A DNA stretch of 64,000 nt, from assembly GCA_026625165.1 (NCBI GenBank), contig CP112999.1:1054001-1118000 (forward strand), written 5' to 3'. Below are positions 10,599-20,749 of this stretch, piece by piece (position 1 is the first letter of the stretch; each line of letters starts with the position of its first letter). Made by a program: the position numbers and the translations under genes. Source of the DNA: Methanoregula sp. Its GTDB lineage: Archaea > Halobacteriota > Methanomicrobia > Methanomicrobiales > Methanospirillaceae. The notes under the pieces are model-generated. The model worked only from the letters and a program-made list of their open reading frames with translations, made no database searches and was not told the DNA's origin.

Positions 10599-11723
10599 TC
10601 ACTTCTTCTCTTTTTTCTTCCCTATGAAGCCGGAAAAGAAACCTTTTTTTCCACCATGTTTACCTTCAATGGCAAGGATCTTCTCGTAGAGTTCCTTCTC
10701 TTCATTGCCAGGATGTCTGGGCGTGACAATTTTTACCCGTACAAGCAGGTCTCCGGGATGCCCGCGCCGTTTAACCCCCTCGCCCGGCACTTTCAGCGCG
10801 GTATTATACTGGACACCGGCGGGCACGTTCAGTTCGATATGGCGCCTGTCCATGGTCTCGATCTCAATTGTGGTACCCATTACTGCCTGTGCAGGCGAGA
10901 TCTCGATGATGGTCTCGAGCGTGTCCCCTTCCCTCGTGAACCGTTCATGGGGCTGGACATACACTTCGATGAACAGGTCACCGTTCCGGGCACCGAAATC
11001 CCCTGCTTCGCCATATCCCTCCATCCGCAGGCGCATGCCGCTTTCTATGCCGGCAGGAATATGGATAGTCACTTTCCGTTTGGCCCTTGTATGGCCGGAA
11101 CCCCGGCAGTCCCTGCATAACTTCTCCGGGGTTTTCCCCTTTCCGCCGCACTGGGTACAGGTGGTCATACGGATAAACTGCCCGAAGGGTGACTGGGACG
11201 CCTGGCGCATCTGGCCGTTCCCGCCACACCGTGGGCATGTGTTCTGTTTTTTAGTCTCGCTCCCCGACCCGGCGCACGAGGGACACGGTTCAGTGTGCAT
11301 CACCTCGATATCCCGGTCAGTCCCCGCAACCGCATCCTCGAGAGGGATGGAAATACGTGTCAGGAGGTCTGCACCCGTTTGCGGACCAGACCGCCGGTAA
11401 CCGCCGCCGAAGAAATCAAAGATATCACCGAACCCTGAGAAGTCGGTGGAGAACCCTCCGCCAAATCCGCCGCCCCCGGTGTACGAACCTTTCGAGGCAT
11501 TGGTATAGGTCTCGTGTCCCATATTGTCATACTGTGCCCGCTTCTGGGTATCCGAAAGTACACTGTAAGCTTCGTTGATCTGCTTGAACTTTTCTTCAGC
11601 CCCGTGGTCTTTGCAGACATCCGGATGGTACTTGCGGGCAAGGTTGCGGTACGCCTTCTTGACTTCCTTGTCATCGGCATTCCGGGGTACGCCAAGGATG
11701 TCGTAGTAATCGGAAGAGCCCAT
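10599..11723 (-). CDS. dnaJ: Chaperone DnaJ (Hsp40)
   Basis: Type I DnaJ of 374 residues and co-chaperone of DnaK: a J domain with the HPD motif (YHPDVC, about residue 35), a Gly/Phe-rich stretch (about 70-100), four CxxCxGxG zinc repeats (about 140-210, including CPSCAGSG and CPRCGGNG), and the C-terminal substrate-binding domains. I chose the ATG five bases after the dnaK stop, giving [15 protein letters not shown] nine bases upstream, overlapping the dnaK stop by 4 bases, would add three residues. The C-terminus is unusually basic (KKKEKK). It is the last gene of a grpE-dnaK-dnaJ operon and should be co-transcribed with the other two. Confidence 0.96.
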   Translation of the reverse strand: MGSSDYYDILGVPRNADDKEVKKAYRNLARKYHPDVCKDHGAEEKFKQINEAYSVLSDTQKRAQYDNMGHETYTNASKGSYTGGGGFGGGFSTDFSGFGDIFDFFGGGYRRSGPQTGADLLTRISIPLEDAVAGTDRDIEVMHTEPCPSCAGSGSETKKQNTCPRCGGNGQMRQASQSPFGQFIRMTTCTQCGGKGKTPEKLCRDCRGSGHTRAKRKVTIHIPAGIESGMRLRMEGYGEAGDFGARNGDLFIEVYVQPHERFTREGDTLETIIEISPAQAVMGTTIEIETMDRRHIELNVPAGVQYNTALKVPGEGVKRRGHPGDLLVRVKIVTPRHPGNEEKELYEKILAIEGKHGGKKGFFSGFIGKKKEKK

Positions 11724-11728
11724 CAGGG

Positions 11729-13576
11729 TCACTCGTCTTTGACCTTGTAATCTGCGTTGACGACGTTGTCATCCTGTTTCTTTTCTGCCTCACTGGAACC
11801 GGATGCACCTGTCTGCTGCTGCGCTGCCTGCTCTGCCTGCGCTTTCTGGTAGAGTTTGGTCGTGGCAGCGTAGACAACTTCAGTGAGTGATTCCATCGAT
11901 TTTTTTATCTCCTCAAGGTTGTCATCCGCAAGCGCCTTTTTGACTGCAGCTGCCCCTTCCTCAATCTTTGTCTTATCTGCAGGCTCGATCTTGTCACCGC
12001 TCTCTTTTAACATCTTTTCTGCTGCAAAGACTGCCATGTCCGCCTGGTTATGCAGTTCGATCTCTTCCCGTTTCTTCTTGTCTTCGGCTTCGAATTTTTT
12101 GGCGTCCTCGGTCGCACGCTTGATATCGTCTTCAGAGAGCTTCCGGTCCCCTTTGATGGAGATCGCCTGCTGGTTGCCACTGCCAAGGTCTTTTGCAGAG
12201 ACGTGAATGATACCGTTGGAATCAATATCAAAGGTTACATCAATCTGGGGAATACCCCTCGGTGCCGGTGGTATGCCGGTGAGCTGGAACCTGCCGAGTG
12301 TGAAGTTGTCCTTTGCAAGCGCACGCTCCCCCTGCACAACATGGATCTCAACACTGGTCTGCCCGTCTGCTGCAGTCGAAAATATCTGGCTTTTCCTTGT
12401 AGGGATTGTGGTATTACGTTCAATGAGCTTGGTCGCAATGCCACCCAGAGTTTCGATTCCGAGAGTGAGTGGCGTTACATCGAGCAACACGATATCCTTA
12501 GTCTCGCCTGTCAGCACTGCACCCTGTATCCCCGCCCCGAGCGCAACACATTCATCAGGGTTAATTCCCTTATCCGGCTCTTTTCCCAATATCTTTTTGA
12601 CCGTATCCTGTACGAGAGGGGTCCGGGTCGATCCCCCGACAAGCAGTACATGATTGATATCCTTTGGTTCAAGTTTTGCATCAGAGAGGGCCTGCTTAAC
12701 CGGGCCGACTGTAGATTCAATAAGATCTCCGATAAGCTGCTCGAGTTTCGAGCGCGTTAAGTCGATGTTTAAAAATTTCGGACCACTGGAATCGGTCGTG
12801 ATATACGGGAGATTGATATTGGTGGACTGGCGTGACGAAAGCTCGATCTTTGCGTTTTCGGAGGCATCGCGCAGCCGCTGCATCGCAAAGGGGTCGTTCT
12901 TTAAGTCAATGCCCTCTTTTTTCTTAAACTCCTCGACAAGATAATCCGTCACTCGTTTGTCAAAGTCGTCGCCTCCGAGGTGGTTGTTGCCTGCTGTTGA
13001 TTTGACTTCAAAAACCCCGTCACCCAGCGTAAGGATAGAGACATCGAATGTACCGCCGCCAAGATCATAGACAAGAACTGTTACATCCGCCTCTTTGTCA
13101 ATGCCGTATGCAAGAGCGCTTGCGGTTGGCTCATTAATGATCCGCAGGACGTCAAGTCCGGCAATCTTCCCGGCATCTTTTGTTGCTGTCCGCTGGGAGT
13201 CATTGAAATATGCAGGGACGGTAATAACGGCTTTTGAGATCTTCTCACCCAGATATGCTTCGGCATCGATCTTCATTTTCTGCAGGATCATTGCCGAGAT
13301 TTCCTGTGGAGAATACTCCTTGTCATCGATCCTGATCTTCTCGGTTGTCCCCATTTTTCGCTTGATAGACTGGATCGTGCGTTTCGGGTTGGTGACTGCC
13401 TGGCGTTTCGCAAGGCTTCCTACGAGGCGTTCCCCGTCCTTTGTAAATGCAACAACTGACGGGGTTGTACGCCCTCCTTCTGAATTTGGGATGACGATCG
13501 CCTTTCCGGCTTCCATAATAGACATACAGGAAAATGTCGTGCCCAGATCAATTCCCAGAACTTTTTCCTTTGCCAT
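11729..13576 (-). CDS. dnaK: Chaperone DnaK (Hsp70)
   Basis: Full-length Hsp70 of 615 residues. The actin-like ATPase domain carries the phosphate motif [12 protein letters not shown] near the N-terminus, [12 protein letters not shown], and the adenosine motif [12 protein letters not shown]. The linker and substrate-binding part contain [13 protein letters not shown]. The C-terminus is a Gln/Ala-rich tail ending in KVKDE. A GAGG ribosome site inside the end of grpE precedes the ATG, so translation is probably coupled. DnaK folds and protects proteins with DnaJ and GrpE. Hsp70 is patchy in archaea and is usually regarded as acquired from bacteria; the start ACMS-like region (Cys in FSCM) resembles that of Gram-positive-type DnaK. 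Confidence 0.97.
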   Translation of the reverse strand: MAKEKVLGIDLGTTFSCMSIMEAGKAIVIPNSEGGRTTPSVVAFTKDGERLVGSLAKRQAVTNPKRTIQSIKRKMGTTEKIRIDDKEYSPQEISAMILQKMKIDAEAYLGEKISKAVITVPAYFNDSQRTATKDAGKIAGLDVLRIINEPTASALAYGIDKEADVTVLVYDLGGGTFDVSILTLGDGVFEVKSTAGNNHLGGDDFDKRVTDYLVEEFKKKEGIDLKNDPFAMQRLRDASENAKIELSSRQSTNINLPYITTDSSGPKFLNIDLTRSKLEQLIGDLIESTVGPVKQALSDAKLEPKDINHVLLVGGSTRTPLVQDTVKKILGKEPDKGINPDECVALGAGIQGAVLTGETKDIVLLDVTPLTLGIETLGGIATKLIERNTTIPTRKSQIFSTAADGQTSVEIHVVQGERALAKDNFTLGRFQLTGIPPAPRGIPQIDVTFDIDSNGIIHVSAKDLGSGNQQAISIKGDRKLSEDDIKRATEDAKKFEAEDKKKREEIELHNQADMAVFAAEKMLKESGDKIEPADKTKIEEGAAAVKKALADDNLEEIKKSMESLTEVVYAATTKLYQKAQAEQAAQQQTGASGSSEAEKKQDDNVVNADYKVKDE

Positions 13577-13579
13577 AAT

Positions 13580-14137
13580 TTAGTCCTCACAATTTTTTTT
13601 GTTTCCTTTTCCTTTTGATACTGCGACTTTTGCAAACCTTATTATTCTGTCATGCATGCGGTACCCACGGGCAATTTCATCGATCACGACACCTTCCTCG
13701 CAATCCGATGGAACGTGTGCAATCGCTTCATGCTCCGCAGGATCAAATTTTTTTGTCAGTACGTCAATAGGGGTTATGCCGTGGCGCTGCAGTACTGCAG
13801 AGCAGAGCTCCTGTATCCTAGCAAGGCCTTCACGCAGTGAGGCATCATCCGCCTTGGCAGCACGGTCGAGATTATCCAAAACCTCCAGCATGTCAACAGC
13901 GAAACGTTCGTTTGCAAATTGCAGGATGGTTTCGCGTTCTCGTGCAGACCGTTTCCTGAAGTTGTCAAAATCTGCAGCAAGCCTCAGGTACCGATCGTTC
14001 AGTTCATCGTACTGCTTTTTCTGCTCGTCAAGCCCGGATGGTTCTGGTGCCGGTTGCCCGGGCGCCATTTCCGTACCTGCAGGAGCTTCTGCCTGTTCTG
14101 GAGCGTCGTTGTAATCATCCAACATGCTACATCCCAT
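13580..14137 (-). CDS. grpE: Nucleotide exchange factor GrpE
   Basis: This 185-residue protein has an acidic, proline-rich N-terminus (about 1-35), a long helix with the GrpE signature DNFRKRSARERE (about 57-68), and the C-terminal beta domain with GVVIDEIARGYRMHDRIIR (about 150-168). It releases ADP from DnaK. It is the first gene of the heat-shock operon, three bases before dnaK. Two starts are possible: the ATG at 14137 (used here) and one four codons later at 14125. Neither has a strong ribosome site, and a TATA-like box only about 35-45 bases upstream suggests a very short leader. Confidence 0.95.
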   Translation of the reverse strand: MGCSMLDDYNDAPEQAEAPAGTEMAPGQPAPEPSGLDEQKKQYDELNDRYLRLAADFDNFRKRSARERETILQFANERFAVDMLEVLDNLDRAAKADDASLREGLARIQELCSAVLQRHGITPIDVLTKKFDPAEHEAIAHVPSDCEEGVVIDEIARGYRMHDRIIRFAKVAVSKGKGNKKNCED

Positions 14138-14142
14138 TTGAT

Positions 14143-14200
14143 GTTCTATTATCTATTGTATTGTAGTTCTATATAAATATTCACTCACTAACAATAGAAC
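14143..14200 (-). promoter_or_regulatory. grpE-dnaK-dnaJ promoter with repeated operator-like motif
   Basis: On the minus strand an AT-rich TATA-like box (ATATTTATAT) lies at 14171-14180. The heptamer GTTCTAT occurs at 14143-14149 and 14166-14172 on the plus strand, and in inverted form (ATAGAAC) at 14194-14200. The outer copies extend to an 8-base inverted repeat GTTCTATT/AATAGAAC flanking the TATA-like box. This layout fits a repressor site for the heat-shock operon, but no regulator gene is adjacent; the function is inferred. Confidence 0.45.
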
Positions 14201-14430
14201 AAGACTCAATTCACCCTTATTTTAAATAAAGAGAACAGAATTTGCCGATAATTGATGTTTAAATCAAAATTTGCGATTTTAGATCACCACTGATTTTTTA
14301 GAATACGGGATTTTTTTATTTTTTTAAATTTTCATTGTATGTTCAAAAATCGGATAAGAGGCCTGTTCTGGCATTTTTACTCCAGGCCAACTCCATACCT
14401 TTTTTTCCCCGCTTTGCATAATAATTGTCC

Positions 14431-15915
14431 ATGAAGTGGGCACTGCTTTCAGTATGGGACAAAACGGGAATTATCGAACTGGCAAGGGCACTTACAGAGT
14501 CCAGGTTCAGCATTATGAGTTCCGGGGGGACGGGGAAAGAGCTGGCAAATGCCGGCATAAAATTTACTGAAGTGTCAAATTACACCGGATTTCCCGAAAT
14601 GATGGACGGGCGTGTTAAAACGCTCCATCCAAAAGTTCACGGCGGCCTTCTGGGACGCAGGCATATCGATGATGCTGTAATGGCAAAGCATGGGATCAAC
14701 CGGATAGACCTGCTGGTCGTAAACCTCTATCCTTTTGAGGTAAAGTCCGGACAGGCAATGGAACTTGAAAAACTCATTGAATTTATCGATATCGGAGGGC
14801 CGGCAATGATCCGTGCTGCCGCGAAAAATTATAAGGATGTGGCTGTTGTTGTCGATCCATCAGATTACCCGTTGATTGCCCGTGTGCTGAAACAGGGAGA
14901 TATACCTGCAGACTTCAGACTCTCCCTTGCAAAAAAGGCATTTGCCCGGACTGCAGCTTATGATGCTGCCATCAGCAATTATCTCTACAGGATTGATACG
15001 GATTTCCCTGAAATTCTTACCGTCCAGTTCACGAATGGCAGGGTGCTCCGCTATGGTGAGAACCCTCACCAGAAAGCAGCCGTGTACGGAAAGACAGGTA
15101 TTGCCGGTACCGAACCTTTACAGGGCAAACAGATGTCATATAACAATTACCTTGACCTGAATGCTGCAACCGCATTATCCCGGGAATTTAATGAAACTGC
15201 AGCAGTCATTGTCAAACACAATAACCCGTGTGGTGTTGCAACCGGGGAATCTTTGCTTGATGCATATATCACAGCACGCGAAGTAGATCCCGAATCTGCC
15301 TACGGTTCCGTGGTTGTCTGTAACCGTGAAATAGATCCGGCTGTTGCCGCAGAACTTTCAAGAACTTTTGTTGAGGTAGTCGCTGCACCCTCGTTTTCTA
15401 CAGAAGCTCTTGCGATCTTAAAGAAGAAAGAGAACATGCGGGTACTTTTAGTTCCCTTAAAAGTTGATGCCGATGAAATCCGGACAATCAATGGAGGGGC
15501 ACTTGTCCAGCGGACCCCGCCCCACCAGGAGCACTGGAAGGTGATCACTGACCGTGATCCTACGGCAGATGAGTTTTTGGCACTCCAGTTTGCTTGGAAG
15601 GTCTGCAAACACACACGGAGCAACACGATCATCTTTGCTGACAAGCGCAGGACGCTGGGTATCGGGGCAGGGCAGATGAGCCGGGTCGATGCGGCGAAGA
15701 TCGCAATCCAGAAAGCCTGCGCCCCGCTCACCGGGTCCGCAATCGCTTCCGACGCGTTCCTCCCGTTCCCGGACACGCTTGAAGTCGCGGCAAAAGCCGG
15801 TGCAACGGCCCTTGTCCAGCCAGGTGGATCTATCCGTGATGATGAAGTGATCGCTGCTGCAAACCGGCTACACATGGCAATGATTTTTACGGGCGTACGG
15901 CACTTCAGACATTGA
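14431..15915 (+). CDS. purH: Bifunctional AICAR formyltransferase / IMP cyclohydrolase PurH
   Basis: The 494-residue protein performs the last two steps of IMP synthesis. The N-terminal MGS-like cyclohydrolase domain (about 1-190) has SVWDKTGI and GRVKTLHPKVHGG. The C-terminal AICAR transformylase domain has VKHNNPCGVA with the catalytic Lys-His pair, RSNTIIFA and GAGQMSRVDAA. Many archaea use PurP and PurO instead, so a complete bacterial-type PurH is notable. I chose the ATG at 14431; a TTG six bases upstream is also in frame. It is transcribed away from the heat-shock operon and no partner purine gene is adjacent. Confidence 0.96.
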   Translation: MKWALLSVWDKTGIIELARALTESRFSIMSSGGTGKELANAGIKFTEVSNYTGFPEMMDGRVKTLHPKVHGGLLGRRHIDDAVMAKHGINRIDLLVVNLYPFEVKSGQAMELEKLIEFIDIGGPAMIRAAAKNYKDVAVVVDPSDYPLIARVLKQGDIPADFRLSLAKKAFARTAAYDAAISNYLYRIDTDFPEILTVQFTNGRVLRYGENPHQKAAVYGKTGIAGTEPLQGKQMSYNNYLDLNAATALSREFNETAAVIVKHNNPCGVATGESLLDAYITAREVDPESAYGSVVVCNREIDPAVAAELSRTFVEVVAAPSFSTEALAILKKKENMRVLLVPLKVDADEIRTINGGALVQRTPPHQEHWKVITDRDPTADEFLALQFAWKVCKHTRSNTIIFADKRRTLGIGAGQMSRVDAAKIAIQKACAPLTGSAIASDAFLPFPDTLEVAAKAGATALVQPGGSIRDDEVIAAANRLHMAMIFTGVRHFRH

Positions 15916-15954
15916 TATACTCTTTCTATTTTCAGTTTGAGACATTTTTAGCCG

Positions 15955-15967
15955 ATATATTTATATT
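15955..15967 (+). promoter_or_regulatory. TATA box for the DUF4013 pair
   Basis: The sequence ATATATTTATATT is a strong archaeal TATA-type box. Initiation about 25 bases further on would give a leader of roughly 55-60 bases before the ATG at 16048. It is the only good box between purH and the first DUF4013 gene. Confidence 0.5.
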
Positions 15968-16047
15968 CTGCGAAGTTGTTAGCTTCCTTAAATCGTTTGT
16001 GGCTGGATCAGTCACGGATGATTATAACCTAAGACCGGTGAATGTTC

Positions 16048-16704
16048 ATGGATTATGGTGGTATGGTAGGTGAGTCCTTTGCCTATGCAAAGGACGGTGT
16101 CTGGGAAAAGTGGAACAAATGGCTGATGCTGATCATCGCCACTATACTGCTGGGTATCCCTCTTGCAGGATACTGCCTGAAGGTACTTCGCGGCGAAAAG
16201 CCCGCCCCGGAAGTCACAGACTGGGGGACACTTTTTGTTGACGGTATCAAGGCAATCATTGTCGTGCTCATTTATGCGATTCCGATCATTATAGTTGAAG
16301 TCCTGATGATCGGCGGTATGGCTGCGGGTGCGATGTCTGGCGATCCAAACGCGATGATGGCAGCAATCGGTGCGATGTTAATCGGGCTTCTTATCGTCGT
16401 TATACTCGCAATCATCATTGCCATCTTTGAAATTATCGGAATTATCCGTTTTGCCCGCACCGGAAGCATCGGCGAGGCGTTTAATTTTGGCGCAATTCTC
16501 GCAACAATCGCGAAGATTGGCTGGGTTACCTACATCATCGCCCTCATCGTCTACGTAATTGTAGCCGTAATCTTCGGTATCGTCGTAACAATCCTGATGA
16601 TGATCCCGATCCTCGGATTCATACTCTATCTTTGCCTGATCCCACCCTGGGCATTGCTCGCTGCACGGTACTTCTGCCTTATTTACGACACCGCAGGCGC
16701 GTAA
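16048..16704 (+). CDS. DUF4013-type multi-pass membrane protein (copy 1)
   Basis: This 218-residue integral membrane protein has about five to six hydrophobic segments. It carries the family signatures of DUF4013: an MDYG start, SFAYAKDGVW, a Lys-Pro-Ala-Pro-Glu segment after the first helix, and FARTGSIGEAFNFGAIL in the second half. The start at 16048 was preferred over the ATG six bases upstream because GGTGA stands six bases before it, exactly as in its neighbour. It forms a tandem pair with the next gene, clearly by duplication. Function is unknown; the family is common in methanogens. Confidence 0.8.
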   Translation: MDYGGMVGESFAYAKDGVWEKWNKWLMLIIATILLGIPLAGYCLKVLRGEKPAPEVTDWGTLFVDGIKAIIVVLIYAIPIIIVEVLMIGGMAAGAMSGDPNAMMAAIGAMLIGLLIVVILAIIIAIFEIIGIIRFARTGSIGEAFNFGAILATIAKIGWVTYIIALIVYVIVAVIFGIVVTILMMIPILGFILYLCLIPPWALLAARYFCLIYDTAGA

Positions 16705-16791
16705 TCTCAATATATCTTTTTTTATTCCAAAAGTATCAACCATTATTTTTTATGGCAGGCGCGTCTATCAATTTTGGAACAGGTGATCGTC

Positions 16792-17544
16792 ATGGATTAT
16801 GGTTCAATACTTATCGATTCATTTTCTTATGCAAAAGACGCGGTCTGGTGTAATGCAAAACGTTGGTTCCTGCTACTAGTATGCCTTATCATCTTTCCAT
16901 TTATTCTAGGGTACATAGTCAGGATTTATCGTGGTGCCAAACCGGCACCGGAACTGGAACAGTGGGGTAGTATGTTTGTTGACGGGTTGAAACTCTTCGT
17001 TATCCAGATCATTTACGCAGCACCGGTACTACTTCTGATCATTGCTGCATTCCTTCCATTTTTCTCAACCCTCTTTGCCTCCGGACTGCTTACGGAAAAC
17101 ACTACTACGATGTCCGAAGCCCAATTGGAACAGTTTTTTGGATCCAATCCGGAGATTCTGTCTGCACTGGGCATGATGATTATTTTCCTCGCTCTTGCAG
17201 TCATCCTTGCTATTGTAATCGGCATATTCTCGTTCATCGGGTCAGTCCGGTTTGCCCGCACCGGATCCATAGCTGAAGGGTTCAATTTCGGCGCAATTCT
17301 TGCCACAATACGGAAGATTGGCTGGATCAATTACCTGCTCGCCCTGATCGTTATCGGAGTAACCGGCATGGTGTATGGATTTTTAATGAATTTTGTCATG
17401 ATGATTCCTTTCATAGGCTTCATCATCTGGTTCATATTATATCCCCCATTCATCCTTTTTGGGGGCAGGTACGCTTCACTTGTGTATGATGAAGGGGAAC
17501 GGGAAGTTATCGTGCAATCAAACCTGTCCGGGCAGACACATTGA
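16792..17544 (+). CDS. DUF4013-type multi-pass membrane protein (copy 2)
   Basis: A 250-residue paralogue of the preceding gene, sharing MDYG at the start, SFSYAKDAVW, GAKPAPELEQWG, FARTGSIAEGFNFGAIL and a C-terminal hydrophobic segment near PPFILFGGRYASLVYD. It has a longer central loop (Thr/Met/Glu-rich, about 95-120) than copy 1. The start at 16792 follows GGTGATCGTC, the same ribosome-site layout as copy 1; an in-frame TTG at 16774 is less likely. The 87-base spacer between the genes suggests co-transcription. Function is unknown. Confidence 0.8.
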   Translation: MDYGSILIDSFSYAKDAVWCNAKRWFLLLVCLIIFPFILGYIVRIYRGAKPAPELEQWGSMFVDGLKLFVIQIIYAAPVLLLIIAAFLPFFSTLFASGLLTENTTTMSEAQLEQFFGSNPEILSALGMMIIFLALAVILAIVIGIFSFIGSVRFARTGSIAEGFNFGAILATIRKIGWINYLLALIVIGVTGMVYGFLMNFVMMIPFIGFIIWFILYPPFILFGGRYASLVYDEGEREVIVQSNLSGQTH

Positions 17545-17611
17545 TAAAACAAATATCTTTTTACAGGACAGTATCGTTACCAAAAAAATTGTCTGGCGAT
17601 AGTATTTTTTA

Positions 17612-19255
17612 TTACCGCTGCACCGCACCGGTATCTGCCTGTTCAACGGTCTTTGCATACCGTGCAAGCACGCCTTTGAGCGGTTTTATTGGAGGCTTCC
17701 AGTTCTTCTTTCGTTTCTGGATCTCCTTTGCATCAACACGCAGGTCAATTTTTTTCTTATTGAGATCGACTTCAATCTGATCGCCATCCTGCACAAAAGC
17801 GATCGGTCCGCCGATAGCAGCCTCTGGTGCAACATGCCCGATGCATGGCCCACGGGTGCCTCCGGAAAAACGCCCATCGGTTACGAGCACGACTTTTTTA
17901 TATCCCAGGCCCATCAGCGCCGATGTGGGGGAGAGCATTTCCGGCATCCCGGGGCCGCCCCGTGGTCCCTCATACCGGATAACGATCACATCGCTTTCCC
18001 GGATCTTGCGGGCGAGAATCGCTTTCATCGCAGGTTGTTCGCCATCAAAGACCCGCGCCGGTCCCGTATGTTTCCACATTGCCTCAGGCACCGCTGCACA
18101 TTTCACTACAGCACCATCAGGAGCCAGTGAGCCTTTGAGAATCTTCAGCCCGCCAGCTGCATGTACAGGTTTTGCAATACTCCGTATCACCGACTCATTT
18201 TTTATGATGGCCGCCCGGGCAATCTGACGAGTTGTTTTTCCGGTTACCGTGGGGCAATCATCAATGTACTTTTCAAGCTGCCCAAATACTGCCGGGATGC
18301 CTCCTGCCCGGTATAGTGTCTGCATTGAATGCGGGCCGGATGGCTGCATATCACAGATATGGGGCACCTTGTCTGCAAGCGTGTTAAAGTCTTCAAGTGT
18401 CAGGGGGATACCGGCTTCGGTTGCGATTGCCATGAGATGAAGGACGGTATTTGTTGATCCCCCAAGCGCCATGTCAACCCTTATTGCGTTCCTCAGGCTC
18501 TTTTTTGAAATAATATCGCACGGTCTGATATCCTCATTCACAAGGGCAAGAACCGCTTCACCGCTCTCGCGGGCGATGCGGAGTTTTGCCGCATCAACAG
18601 CAGGGATGGCAGCACACCCGGAAAGCGACATCCCCATCGCCTCGGTCATGCAAGCCATCGTATTTGCTGTATATAATCCCTGGCAGCTCCCGCATCCGGG
18701 CATGGCGGCGCACTCCAGCGTGCAGAGCGCCTCTTCTGTCATCGTGCCCGCCGCTACTCGTCCCACACCTTCAAAGACATCGATGAGCGAGAGCTCCTTA
18801 CCTTCCTGGTACCCGGAAAGCATCGGGCCACCGGTGAGAACAACTGTCGGGATATTGCACCGGGCTGCTGCCATCAGCATGCCGGGTACAATCTTGTCGC
18901 ATGTACCGACACAGACCATCCCGTCGAACCGGTGAGCATCCACCATCAGCTCGATTGAGTCAGCGATATTCTCACGTGAGGGTAATGATGAACGCATCCC
19001 TTCGTGCCCCATGGCAATACCATCGCAGATCCCGATGGTGCCAAATTCAAACGGCACTCCACCCGCGGCCGCAATCCCTTCCCTGACTTTCTCAGCGAGC
19101 TGCCGGAGGTGGACATGCCCGGGAACAATAGTGTTGTATGCATTGGCAATCCCGATAAACGGCTGGCCCATTTCGCGATCGGTCACACCCAAAGAGCGGA
19201 GCAGCGAGCGGTTTGGTGCCCGCGAATAACCGGATTTGATTTCGTCACTGCGCAT
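17612..19255 (-). CDS. ilvD: Dihydroxy-acid dehydratase
   Basis: IlvD (547 residues) dehydrates 2,3-dihydroxy-acids in valine, leucine and isoleucine synthesis. The iron-sulfur ligands sit in [12 protein letters not shown] and [15 protein letters not shown], and the C-terminal signature [18 protein letters not shown] is intact. The length fits the archaeal and bacterial family. An AGGTGAG ribosome site stands seven bases before the ATG. The gene stands alone, with convergent transcription towards the DUF4013 pair. Edd (6-phosphogluconate dehydratase) is a related family, but the shorter length and motifs favour IlvD. Confidence 0.95.
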   Translation of the reverse strand: MRSDEIKSGYSRAPNRSLLRSLGVTDREMGQPFIGIANAYNTIVPGHVHLRQLAEKVREGIAAAGGVPFEFGTIGICDGIAMGHEGMRSSLPSRENIADSIELMVDAHRFDGMVCVGTCDKIVPGMLMAAARCNIPTVVLTGGPMLSGYQEGKELSLIDVFEGVGRVAAGTMTEEALCTLECAAMPGCGSCQGLYTANTMACMTEAMGMSLSGCAAIPAVDAAKLRIARESGEAVLALVNEDIRPCDIISKKSLRNAIRVDMALGGSTNTVLHLMAIATEAGIPLTLEDFNTLADKVPHICDMQPSGPHSMQTLYRAGGIPAVFGQLEKYIDDCPTVTGKTTRQIARAAIIKNESVIRSIAKPVHAAGGLKILKGSLAPDGAVVKCAAVPEAMWKHTGPARVFDGEQPAMKAILARKIRESDVIVIRYEGPRGGPGMPEMLSPTSALMGLGYKKVVLVTDGRFSGGTRGPCIGHVAPEAAIGGPIAFVQDGDQIEVDLNKKKIDLRVDAKEIQKRKKNWKPPIKPLKGVLARYAKTVEQADTGAVQR

Positions 19256-19410
19256 AGCTCACCTTTTTTTGCTGTCTTTACCCGGTATATATGTATCCGC
19301 TCGTATAAAACCAGCACGAGTTTTTTTTTAAAAATTATTAAAAAGAGTGCGACAAAAATTCTATAAAATAATCAGGACCAAACAAAAACAACAGGATGCC
19401 CGACTTATTG

Positions 19411-20739
19411 TCAGGCAGTCTCCCACTTCTTCATATTGTCTAATAAATTTTTGATAAAAACACCTGAGAAATAAGCATGAGTATAAGTTCCGATTGTATT
19501 GTTGTTAACAAGCCCGTCGTTTCCATCTGCAATACCTTTTCCCCTGACAAGCCGGAACGCGTACCGGGCATCAGGTTGGGCAACTATTTTTGAGTAATGG
19601 AACTCGTGTCCGAACAGGGGCAGACCGGGTTTGAGAAATGATCGTCCTCCAATGCTCTCTCCCTGCACGTACCCGAGCGCCTGCAGCTTTTTTGTCATCT
19701 CTGTGGTAGCTGATAATGCCCCGCACAACGGGTAAGTCTGATCTGACACTATCTCGTCTGTAAGGTACATAAGACCGCCACATTCTCCATAGATTGGCAT
19801 ACCCGCATCTGCAGCTTTTCTGATATCCAGCCGGCAGGGGGATGAGCTCAGCCCTGAAAGGTGCAGCTCAGGATATCCCCCTCCAATATACAACCCCTGC
19901 ACATCGGGTAACTTGTCACAAAGTGGTGAGAAAAACACCAGATCGGCACCGGCAAAGCGGAGCCGGTCAAGGTTGTCCATATAATAAAAACAGAATGCCG
20001 GGTCCCATGCCACCCCGATTTTCACAAGAGGAGATCGGTTTTTAATTTTACGTGGCTCATCAAAAAAAGGTGGTGCATCCCGGGCAGTCTTCAGCATAGC
20101 ATCAAGATCACAATTTTCACTGATGACTGTACCTATTTCGGACCGGGCGCCGGTTTCGTGCGCCATCTCAAGCCCGAGGTGCCGGCTTTTCAGGACGATC
20201 TGCTCTTTTATCGGGATCCAGCCAAAAGCCGGTACAGAAAGGGAGGACGCGATCATCTGACGGTGCCGGTCACTTCCAATCCTGTTGAAGATAACGCCCG
20301 CAATACTCAATGATGGATGAAATGTTGAAAAACCATGGATCAGCGCCTGTGCACTTCTCGACATCCCTTTGGCGTCAACTACAAGGACAACAGGCGCGTC
20401 AAGTATTGAGGCCACATGGGCGGTGCTTGAACGTTCGGTCCCATCAATCCCGTCATATAATCCCATGACACCTTCAATAACTGCAATGTCAGCACCCGCG
20501 GTTGCGCGCAGGAAGGTGTCCTGTATCCCTTCCTCTCCCATCATGAACGGATCAAGATTGCGGGATGTCCGTCCGCATATCTTCGTGTGGTGCGTTGGAT
20601 CGATGAAATCCGGACCAACTTTGAATGGCTGAACCTGCAATCCCCGTGCAACTAATGCAGCCATGACACCGGTCGCGACGGTTGTCTTCCCGCAGCCGCT
20701 ATGCGTCCCTGCAATCACAATTCGTGGTATCTTTATCAT
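19411..20739 (-). CDS. CbiA/CfbB-type a,c-diamide synthase
   Basis: The 442-residue amidase has an N-terminal ATPase domain with P-loop GTHSGCGKTT (about 10-19) and a C-terminal class I glutaminase domain with GGGYPELH, the nucleophile Cys in YGECGGLMYL, and GHEFHYSKI. The family amidates the a and c side chains of cobyrinate (CbiA, B12 path) or of Ni-sirohydrochlorin (CfbB, coenzyme F430 path). Methanogens may carry one or two such proteins, so the substrate cannot be settled from this sequence. I chose the ATG 10 bases after the cbiO stop (start MIKIPRIVIAG); an upstream start would overlap cbiO. It is the last gene of the cbiMNQO operon, which links it to cobalt or nickel supply. Confidence 0.85.
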   Translation of the reverse strand: MIKIPRIVIAGTHSGCGKTTVATGVMAALVARGLQVQPFKVGPDFIDPTHHTKICGRTSRNLDPFMMGEEGIQDTFLRATAGADIAVIEGVMGLYDGIDGTERSSTAHVASILDAPVVLVVDAKGMSRSAQALIHGFSTFHPSLSIAGVIFNRIGSDRHRQMIASSLSVPAFGWIPIKEQIVLKSRHLGLEMAHETGARSEIGTVISENCDLDAMLKTARDAPPFFDEPRKIKNRSPLVKIGVAWDPAFCFYYMDNLDRLRFAGADLVFFSPLCDKLPDVQGLYIGGGYPELHLSGLSSSPCRLDIRKAADAGMPIYGECGGLMYLTDEIVSDQTYPLCGALSATTEMTKKLQALGYVQGESIGGRSFLKPGLPLFGHEFHYSKIVAQPDARYAFRLVRGKGIADGNDGLVNNNTIGTYTHAYFSGVFIKNLLDNMKKWETA

Positions 20740-20749
20740 AGTTGCCTTG

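Noticed and set aside
12050-12760. Plus-strand frame of 236 codons opposite dnaK
   Set aside because: It is antisense to a certain Hsp70 gene, with no domain or ribosome site.
15300-15875. Minus-strand frame of 191 codons opposite purH
   Set aside because: Antisense to a certain gene; composition is Ser/Ala-rich and typical of a shadow.
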